From NCBI GenBank assembly GCA_013215865.1, contig JABSQL010000246.1, positions 1 through 14,893 on the forward strand: a stretch of DNA of 14,893 nt, given 5' to 3'. This document shows positions 1 to 5,458 of the stretch, in pieces. Positions within the stretch are counted from its first letter, which is position 1. Each line of letters starts with the position of its first letter. The DNA is from Candidatus Margulisiibacteriota bacterium. Its GTDB lineage: Bacteria; Margulisbacteria; Marinamargulisbacteria; DT-59. Position numbers and translations under genes: made by a program. Below the pieces are notes generated by a model. It ran no database searches, was not told the DNA's origin, and saw nothing but the letters and a program-made list of their open reading frames with translations.

Positions 1-837
1 AAAAATGTGGCCTCTGTAATGGTGACAGCCTCATTCCCACCATATCTTAAGAAAGGGCAAACCATCGATATTATGGTGTCTTCTCTGGGAGATGCCACAA
101 GCCTATTAGGTGGTACATTGTTATTAACAGAAGTTAAGGGGCCTGATTTTAATACATATGCTGTGGCTCAGGGGCCTGTAATCGTTGGGGGGCTTTCTGG
201 TAAATCCAATCGTAGTATGATGCTTAAAAATCAAACAACAGTTGGGCGAATTCCAGATGGGGCGATCGTTGAACGAGAGGTATCCATTACGCCTAAAGAC
301 CCTCATCATATTACAATCGTGTTGAATGAGCCCAATTTTGTGACTGCAACAAGAGCGTCTCGGGCGATTGAAGAAAAAGGGTATGTGGGGGTTAAAGCCA
401 TGGATGCCAATACCATTAAAATCCCCATAGACAAATCAAAAGAATACGATTTTGTTGAGACTGTGGCACTTTTGGAGAATATTACTTTTACGCCAGATAC
501 ATCTTCAAAAATCGTAATAAATTCTCGGACAGGCACGGTAGTTATTGGCCAAATGGTCAGATTATTTCCTGTCGCTTTAACCCACGGAAATGTGTCAATA
601 AACATAGAAGACGTACCTGAATTCGCCTATACCTTTCCAGGTGATGATCGTCATAGTAAAAAGCAAGTAAGTGTTAAAGAGTCCTCACAAAAAGTGATAC
701 ATTTATCACCGAATTCAACACTTTCAAGCCTTGTAGAGGCGTTAAATGAAATAGGGGCCACGCCCAAAGATTTGGTTTCTATCATACAAGCATTAAAGAA
801 ATCGGGTGCATTGATAGCAAGTATTGAGTTGATTTGA
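1..837 (+). CDS. flgI: Flagellar P-ring protein FlgI, 5' end cut by window
   Basis: FlgI forms the P-ring, the periplasmic bushing around the flagellar rod. The frame is open from base 1, so the N-terminus (Sec signal peptide and about 80-100 residues) lies outside the window; the GTG at base 7 is an internal Val codon, not a start. About 278 residues remain. Family hallmarks seen are the opening VMVTASFPP stretch, the GQ-IDI-VSSLGDA-SL-GGTLL block, the YAVAQGPVIVGG block, a central VVIGQMVRLFPVALTHGN strand pair and the C-terminal ending LVEALNEIGATPKDLVSIIQ followed by a helix and GALIASIELI. The gene is first of the flagellar cluster here, with the rod-binding gene starting 23 bases after its stop. 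Its presence implies an outer membrane. No frameshift or missing block is visible. Confidence 0.95.
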   Translation, partial: KNVASVMVTASFPPYLKKGQTIDIMVSSLGDATSLLGGTLLLTEVKGPDFNTYAVAQGPVIVGGLSGKSNRSMMLKNQTTVGRIPDGAIVEREVSITPKDPHHITIVLNEPNFVTATRASRAIEEKGYVGVKAMDANTIKIPIDKSKEYDFVETVALLENITFTPDTSSKIVINSRTGTVVIGQMVRLFPVALTHGNVSINIEDVPEFAYTFPGDDRHSKKQVSVKESSQKVIHLSPNSTLSSLVEALNEIGATPKDLVSIIQALKKSGALIASIELI

Positions 838-860
838 GTATGATAAGGAGTTGAAGAAAA

Positions 861-1187
861 ATGCTTGAACTAAGTAACTTATATCCAGAGTTTATAAAAT
901 ATAACCAAAGTGTCAATAATCAAAGAGCCTATCTGTCGGGCGATGCAGAGCAAGCGGCAATGATTGAGTTTGAAGCATATTTTCTTAAGAAAATATTTTT
1001 AAAGAATGTGTTTACATCTAAAGCCTTTAAACTTGAAGATGAGGATGAGAATGATAGTGTTGTCATGGATATGGAAAATCCAATTGCTGATGAAATTATA
1101 ATGGATGAAGTAGCGAGAGAACTTGCGGAGTTGAATCTATTTGGATTTAAGGAAATCATTGGATCAAGAAAAAGAAAGCAGTCTTGA
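861..1187 (+). CDS. flgJ: FlgJ-like rod-binding (rod-capping) protein
   Basis: A 108-residue protein resembling the N-terminal rod-binding domain of FlgJ, the scaffold that helps rod subunits assemble in the periplasm. What I see: an FEAYFLKKIF helix (typical FEA-FL--ML of the family) at about residues 33-42, an acidic linker, then a C-terminal ADEIIMDEVARELAELNLFG block matching the family's final helix that ends in a Gly and an aliphatic residue. There is no muramidase domain, as in many non-gammaproteobacterial single-domain versions. No signal peptide is seen. The start is supported by AAGGAG at 845-850. It follows flgI, the usual place of this gene. Its last 47 bases overlap the sigma factor frame. 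The assignment rests on short motifs and position, so it is moderate. Confidence 0.65.
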   Translation: MLELSNLYPEFIKYNQSVNNQRAYLSGDAEQAAMIEFEAYFLKKIFLKNVFTSKAFKLEDEDENDSVVMDMENPIADEIIMDEVARELAELNLFGFKEIIGSRKRKQS

Positions 1188-1920
1188 AATTGATGTTGAT
1201 GGGCTAAGGGCTCATGAACTGTCTTCTCATAAATCAAAAAAATCAATTCCTGAAAAATTTGTAAAAATGCACTTTGCCACCGTTAAAACGGTAGCATCCA
1301 AATTGGCGAGTGGCAGAAAATTACCTCCTGGCATTGTGTTTAATGACTTGGTTTCTTGGGGAGTAGAAGGCCTTATTAAGGCAAGGGAGTTATTTGACGC
1401 TAAAAAAGGGGCGAAATTCGTTACATATGCTTCCATTCGAATTAAGGGAGAAATATTGGATAAGATAAGAGAGGAATGGCAGCAAAGAAGTCCATCTAGT
1501 TACCGAAAGTACAAAGAGGAAGCAAAAGAAAGGATTGCACAATTATTAGAGGGACATGTGATCGGAGTGAATGGACCATTTGATAATACTAAGGGTGATA
1601 TTCAAGATCTTATATCAGGCTCAGCAATATCATATTCTTTATCCCTTGAAAATATTGATACGGGATTTGGTAAAGGCAAATCTAAGCCTGAGTTTGTTGA
1701 AAATATGGAGAAAGAGGAAAACAATTCAATATTATGGGAGGCCGTAGATAAAGAGTTGAATAAGCAAGAGGTAAGGTTTGTGAACTTATTTTATAGGAGA
1801 GGGATGAGTCAAAAAGCGATTGCCTCAAAGTTGAAGATGTCTCAAAGTAAAATTTCAAGAATGCATCATCAAGTTTTAAATCGGCTTAAGAACAAATTAA
1901 AGCAGGAATATGATTTTTAA
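1141..1920 (+). CDS. fliA: Sigma-28-family (FliA-like) RNA polymerase sigma factor
   Basis: A sigma-70 family factor of the FliA/WhiG group that directs RNA polymerase to late flagellar promoters in known systems. Region 2 (about residues 35-115) shows the LPPGIVFNDLVSWGVEGLIKA block followed by FVTYASIRIKGEILDKIREEW, the FliA form of the core-binding and -10-recognition helices. Region 3 (about 130-185) is weakly conserved. Region 4 (about 200-255) ends with a clear helix-turn-helix, SQKAIASKLKMSQSKISRMH. The start is uncertain: TTG at 1141 lies inside the preceding gene, and TTG at 1159, six bases after an AGGA, is an equally good choice (253 residues). Either way translation is coupled to the upstream gene. 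Finding the sigma gene between rod-scaffold and rod genes suggests that it is made together with the basal body. No anti-sigma FlgM is visible here. Confidence 0.8.
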   Translation: MDLRKSLDQEKESSLEIDVDGLRAHELSSHKSKKSIPEKFVKMHFATVKTVASKLASGRKLPPGIVFNDLVSWGVEGLIKARELFDAKKGAKFVTYASIRIKGEILDKIREEWQQRSPSSYRKYKEEAKERIAQLLEGHVIGVNGPFDNTKGDIQDLISGSAISYSLSLENIDTGFGKGKSKPEFVENMEKEENNSILWEAVDKELNKQEVRFVNLFYRRGMSQKAIASKLKMSQSKISRMHHQVLNRLKNKLKQEYDF

Positions 1921-1944
1921 TAGTGTGATATAGTAGGATCATAT

Positions 1945-2400
1945 ATGAGATTATTGATTTTTTGTTATTTTATTTTTTCTACAGCCATTTTGTATGGGGT
2001 GAATCCGTATCTAAATGAAGGTTACATCTTAGATCATAATTCTGTAAAAACAGTAAACAGACAAAGTATTGGATTGAAAAAAACATATATGACAATAGAT
2101 GAAGTGGTTATGGGACCAGCAGAAAATCGTCTTGTAACAGGTATCAATGATATGGCACACAGACAGGCCATTTATGCATATAATATTGCCAATACATCTA
2201 CACAGGGATTTGTTCCTATACGATTCAAAGATGAATATGAGGGTGTGCAAAAGTTTAAGTATCCTCTCACGGAAGTGAACATGGAGGAAGAGATGGCCAG
2301 GCTAACAAAGTCACGTTTACGGCATAGTGCCTATGTAAAATTACTATCAATGAAAATGTCTATTACAAGGAAAATAGCTGCGCTAGGAAAGGGTGGCTAG
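1945..2400 (+). CDS. flgB: FlgB-like proximal rod protein with N-terminal signal peptide
   Basis: FlgB forms the innermost part of the flagellar rod. The family D0 signature is present: an HRQAIYAYNIANTSTQGFVP stretch with NIAN at residues 80-83, and a C-terminal VNMEEEMARL block leading to a helix ending near IAALG. The oddity is the N-terminus. Residues 1-18 read as a Sec signal peptide (Arg2, then a hydrophobic run through Leu16, possible cleavage after Gly18), and NIAN lies about 48 residues later than in usual FlgB. Canonical FlgB leaves through the flagellar type III exporter and has no signal peptide. AGGA at 1935-1938 supports this start; the next in-frame ATG (residue 49) has no ribosome binding site. 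The large central part is short and the family match is moderate, strengthened by flgC starting two bases after the stop. Confidence 0.75.
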   Translation: MRLLIFCYFIFSTAILYGVNPYLNEGYILDHNSVKTVNRQSIGLKKTYMTIDEVVMGPAENRLVTGINDMAHRQAIYAYNIANTSTQGFVPIRFKDEYEGVQKFKYPLTEVNMEEEMARLTKSRLRHSAYVKLLSMKMSITRKIAALGKGG

Positions 2401-2402
2401 AC

Positions 2403-2861
2403 ATGATCATACCTAGGCTTTTGTTGCTGCTCTGTGTGGCTTCTTTGGGGGTGTTTTCTCCTAATTTGATGGCATTGGGTGTAGATGATGCAATGGAATT
2501 TAGTGCATCTGGTATCATGGTCCAGAAGATGCGACTCACGATTACAGCTGAAAATATCGCAAATATCTCTACATTTAAAACAGACAGTGGGTTGCCTTAC
2601 CGCCGCAAGTTTGCTGTAATAGTACCAGATAAGAAGGGGGTAAGACTGTCAGAAATCAGAGAAAGTTCCCAGCCTTTTGGTAAAGCGTATGATCCGCCTA
2701 ATCCACTTTCAGATAAAAGTGGATTTGTGCATGTTCCTAACGTGAGTCTGGGAGAAGAAATGGTTACCTTGGCATATACTCAGCTTCTTCATGAAGCGAA
2801 TGTGACTGCTTTTAAATCTGCAAAAGCAATGTATCAGCAGTCCTTAGAATTGCTTAAATAG
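2403..2861 (+). CDS. flgC: FlgC-like proximal rod protein with N-terminal signal peptide
   Basis: FlgC is a proximal rod subunit. The match is strong: AMEFSASGIMVQKMRLTITA leading to NIAN at residues 51-54, then SGLPYRRKFAV, KAYDPPNPLSDKSGFVHVPN, a SLGEEMVTLAYTQLLHEAN block and a final NVTAFKSAKAM helix. Residues 1-24 form a convincing signal peptide: Arg5, five leucines in a row, a hydrophobic core and a possible cleavage after Ala24 (LMA). The mature part then starts just where ordinary FlgC starts. An in-frame ATG at 2469 (Met23) would give a protein of ordinary length, but it has no ribosome binding site, whereas the start used here is preceded by a G-rich stretch (AAAGGGTGG) and sits two bases after flgB. 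A signal peptide on a rod protein is atypical, because rod subunits normally use the type III exporter. Confidence 0.9.
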   Translation: MIIPRLLLLLCVASLGVFSPNLMALGVDDAMEFSASGIMVQKMRLTITAENIANISTFKTDSGLPYRRKFAVIVPDKKGVRLSEIRESSQPFGKAYDPPNPLSDKSGFVHVPNVSLGEEMVTLAYTQLLHEANVTAFKSAKAMYQQSLELLK

Positions 2862-2933
2862 TGCTTGATTTGTTGACCAAAGACTTGTTATATTTGGGAA
2901 ATTGCGCTAAAAAGGTATGGTAAGGAGTTTTTA

Positions 2934-3251
2934 ATGGCAGACTATATATCCGCTCTATCAGCTACACAGTTAAGCCAATCGCAGGCATCTCGACTCGCAA
3001 AGCCTGTCCCCATGGCCCTGAACACGCCACCATTTCAGTTGTTAATGGATCATGCTGTATCTGCTTTTGCCAGTTTAAGTTCTATGGAAGCTGAAAATAA
3101 CCGGTTAATTAAACGATATTTACGTGGGAAAGCGACTGTAGATGAAGTGTCTGTATCAACGAGTAAATTGAATCTTGCTATGCAATTGGCAACAACTGTA
3201 CTTACGACAAGTGTTCAAACTTTTACACAACTTCAGAACACACCGTTATAA
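2934..3251 (+). CDS. fliE: FliE-like basal-body adaptor protein
   Basis: FliE joins the MS-ring to the rod and is normally the first substrate of the flagellar exporter. The 105-residue length fits the family. The C-terminal two thirds (about residues 33-103) form a helical stretch with FQLLMDHAVSAFASLSSME, NRLIKRYLRGKATVDEVSVS and a final long helix rich in Thr, Ser and Gln. This follows the family plan of F-LL--A----V---E------L--G-----EV. No signal peptide is present, unlike the two rod genes upstream. AAGGAG at 2922-2927, six bases before the ATG, is the best ribosome binding site in the cluster. The order flgB-flgC-fliE-fliF-fliG is the classical one and supports the call as much as the sequence does. 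Confidence 0.72.
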   Translation: MADYISALSATQLSQSQASRLAKPVPMALNTPPFQLLMDHAVSAFASLSSMEAENNRLIKRYLRGKATVDEVSVSTSKLNLAMQLATTVLTTSVQTFTQLQNTPL

Positions 3252-3284
3252 TAAAATGAAATTAAAAAAGGACTGATTAATCAT

Positions 3285-4946
3285 ATGGCTGAGGTAGGTG
3301 CTCCAGAACCGTTAGAAGACGAAGATATTTTGGAAGAAACATTAGATGATAATATTGAGGGGACTTCAAGAAGAAGAACGGTCATTATTGCCATTATTAT
3401 ATTGGCTGTGTTAATTATAGTCTCAGTCTTGTTTTTTTTGCGGGTTTTAGGGGATGATAATAGCGAATCAACCGTTTTAACGAACCAAGAGCAGACGGCT
3501 ACAATATCGCCAACAATCCCAAATAATAATCGAAAAAACAGAAATAAGAAAGTGAAGTATGCAAAGCTGTATCAACAGTTGGATGGTGAGCAGTTGGCAG
3601 ATGTCATTCGGGAACTTACTTTCAATGAAATTAGATATGATTTTGAACAAAGAGGCAAGTTTTTTGATTTGCTTGTGGAGAAAGATTATCTGGAAGACGC
3701 CAAAATTCTACTAGCACGGAAGGGGGTTCCAACGGGTAGTGCCAAAGGGTTTGCCATTTTTGATGAAGCGCAAACAGTGGGTGTGACAGAGTTTGATAAG
3801 CGTATACGGTTTATGAGAGCGTTATCAGGGGAGCTTGAAAATGCGCTTGTTCGTTTAGATGGCATTGTTGACAGTAAAGTTCAAATTGTAATGCCTGAGA
3901 GACGTCTTTTTTCTGTTGCTCAGCACCCTGTGACGGCATCAATACTCATTCGCAAAGCAAATGGGTATGTGATCACAGATGATCTGGTGTTTAGCATTAT
4001 AGAGTTGACATCAAGTGCTGTTGAGGGTTTATTACCTCAAAATGTGTCCGTCATCGATACACAAGGTAGAGTGTTGTCTACTGGCGTGTGGGAGCGGATG
4101 TGGGCAAAGTATAATGACAAACAAGAGTCTTCTGAATCTCAGTCTAAGCCCCAAGCCGTGCCGGCTGCAGCATTTATTGCTCCTACTGAAGAAAATGTCG
4201 TTCAGCCGACACAGAACGCCGTTAAAAATTGGGTTCAGGCCAAGCGTACAATAGAGAAAAGATTAGAGACAAAGGCGATCGGTCAATTATCTTCAATTAT
4301 TCCCAGGAATGGATTTAATTTAGCCATTAATGTTGAGCTAGTTGGACCGTCCATAGGCCAGGAATTTCGTATTAACAGAATAACCACGAGTATTGTGGCG
4401 GATCAAACAAAGATCCAACTCAATAAACTCTTGAAAAAGGAAATATTTTCCACGGTGGCAAGTGCGATTGGTTATGTAAAAGGACGAGATATTATCCAGC
4501 TCAATAAAGGCCATGTGAATCACATATCATTGGTAACACTAACCGCCAAGCCAGATTCAAATGTAGTCAGTCAGAGTGTTGTCGTAAGTGATGTAAAACC
4601 TGTGGAAGATAAACCCTCTTTTTTTGCGGGGATCGTTGGGATGTTATCTTTTCAGAAATGGATAGATATAGTAATGGATTACTGGTTTGTTACTTTCGGT
4701 ATAGGACTTTTTATTGTGGCAGGGGTTGTCTTGAAGCGGGCCCGGTCGAAACGGTCATTCCTTGAAGAGGCACAGTTATCTGATTTGCCCTCTGACACCG
4801 ATTCAAAAAAAACGGGTGATGTTCATGAAGAGCTTCTCAAAAAAGTCAACGATGTTGATGTAGAGTCTTTGGCCAAAGTTTTAGAGTCCTGGTGCCAAGT
4901 GACGGGTGAGCAGCAGGAAGAAGTGAAGGAGCAACAGTCAGCATGA
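3285..4946 (+). CDS. fliF: Flagellar MS-ring protein FliF
   Basis: FliF builds the inner-membrane MS-ring on which the basal body assembles. Seen in order: an acidic cytoplasmic N-terminus (1-28), transmembrane helix 1 (about 32-52), a linker, the first ring-building motif from about residue 91 (AKLYQQLDGEQLADVIREL and following ARKGVPTG), the second through ERRLF to VLSTGV (about 160-267), and a Gln/Ser/Pro-rich linker (about 268-316). The third ring-building motif spans about 317-420 (AKRTIEKRLE to GRDIIQLNKG), transmembrane helix 2 about 466-484, and a C-terminal tail with a VESLAKVLESWCQV helix like the FliG-binding helix. Length 553 is normal. The long beta-collar insertion that normally splits the third motif looks almost absent (NVELVGPSIGQEF runs directly into INRITTSIVAD). 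AAGGA at 3268-3272 precedes the start. The stop overlaps the next start (ATGA). Confidence 0.92.
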   Translation: MAEVGAPEPLEDEDILEETLDDNIEGTSRRRTVIIAIIILAVLIIVSVLFFLRVLGDDNSESTVLTNQEQTATISPTIPNNNRKNRNKKVKYAKLYQQLDGEQLADVIRELTFNEIRYDFEQRGKFFDLLVEKDYLEDAKILLARKGVPTGSAKGFAIFDEAQTVGVTEFDKRIRFMRALSGELENALVRLDGIVDSKVQIVMPERRLFSVAQHPVTASILIRKANGYVITDDLVFSIIELTSSAVEGLLPQNVSVIDTQGRVLSTGVWERMWAKYNDKQESSESQSKPQAVPAAAFIAPTEENVVQPTQNAVKNWVQAKRTIEKRLETKAIGQLSSIIPRNGFNLAINVELVGPSIGQEFRINRITTSIVADQTKIQLNKLLKKEIFSTVASAIGYVKGRDIIQLNKGHVNHISLVTLTAKPDSNVVSQSVVVSDVKPVEDKPSFFAGIVGMLSFQKWIDIVMDYWFVTFGIGLFIVAGVVLKRARSKRSFLEEAQLSDLPSDTDSKKTGDVHEELLKKVNDVDVESLAKVLESWCQVTGEQQEEVKEQQSA

Positions 4947-5458
4947 TAACATTTAGTGGTAAAGAAAAGGCGCTATTGTTGATGTCTCTTTTGGGGACAG
5001 ATCATCCCGTAATGGAATATGTATCTCCCGAAGTGAGAGATCTCTTATTATCTGAAATGAAACATGTTCCAAAAGCAGATCCAGAAGCGGTTAATGCGCT
5101 GCTTTCAGAAGTATTATCTTCTGCACAAAAATCTGAATCTAATTCACAAGTTGAAGAGATTGAGTTATCTGAAAAAAATGAAGATGTTGCATCTGCTCCA
5201 GAGTCAGTGTATCCTCAAGGTGGTCCTGGTACTAAAGAAATAGCAGACCGTATATGTAAGCAAAATCCTCAGGTGATTGCGTTTATTTTGGCTAAGTTAG
5301 ACGAGGATAAAAAGGCAGAGATTATGCCCTTCATTCCCGATTCTATAAAGGAAACTATAAATGAGATTGAAGTTGAAAATGTTCCCATTTCGGATAAGAT
5401 TTATAACAAAATTCATGAAATTATTTGGGGGGATGTAACAGGTGAACACAGCGAGTAA
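4943..5458 (+). CDS. fliG: Short FliG-like switch protein without the C-terminal motor domain
   Basis: FliG links the MS-ring to the rotor; its N-domain binds FliF, its middle domain binds FliM, and its C-domain generates torque with the stator. This protein has only 171 residues against the usual 330-350. Residues 1-75 resemble the start of FliG_N (LTGKEKAA-like SGKEKALLLMSLLG, then SPEVRDLLLSEM). A charged low-complexity linker follows (about 76-95). Residues 96-142 match the middle-domain core, with NPQ at 108-110 (usual EHPQ) and VIAFILAKLDEDKKAEIMPF. Nothing corresponds to FliG_C. The downstream reading frames encode the signal peptide of the next gene, so a recent frameshift does not explain the loss. 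Overlap with fliF by four bases and position directly after it support the identity. Another, complete fliG may exist elsewhere in the genome. Confidence 0.62.
   Translation: MITFSGKEKALLLMSLLGTDHPVMEYVSPEVRDLLLSEMKHVPKADPEAVNALLSEVLSSAQKSESNSQVEEIELSEKNEDVASAPESVYPQGGPGTKEIADRICKQNPQVIAFILAKLDEDKKAEIMPFIPDSIKETINEIEVENVPISDKIYNKIHEIIWGDVTGEHSE

Noticed and set aside
7..9. GTG as the start of a complete flgI
   Set aside because: The frame is open upstream to base 1 and the FlgI family has a signal peptide and about 80-100 more residues before this point.
929..1246. Long antisense open frame on the minus strand opposite the rod-binding and sigma genes
   Set aside because: It overlaps two genes with family motifs on the plus strand, has low-complexity Ser-rich composition and no recognisable domain.
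1926..1934. Extended -10 (TGATATAGT) before flgB as a promoter
   Set aside because: It is only 24 bases after the sigma gene and overlaps the region of an AGGA ribosome binding site at proper spacing, so an internal operon start explains it as well; kept only as a possibility.
2873..2913. Promoter before fliE (TTGACC and AT-rich hexamers)
   Set aside because: The candidate -35 and -10 boxes are at wrong spacing, and the 72-base gap with a strong AAGGAG fits an internal operon gap.
1..5458. Non-flagellar injectisome (type III secretion) cluster
   Set aside because: FlgI, FlgB, FlgC and the FliA-type sigma factor are flagellar markers, and no secretin or needle gene is present.
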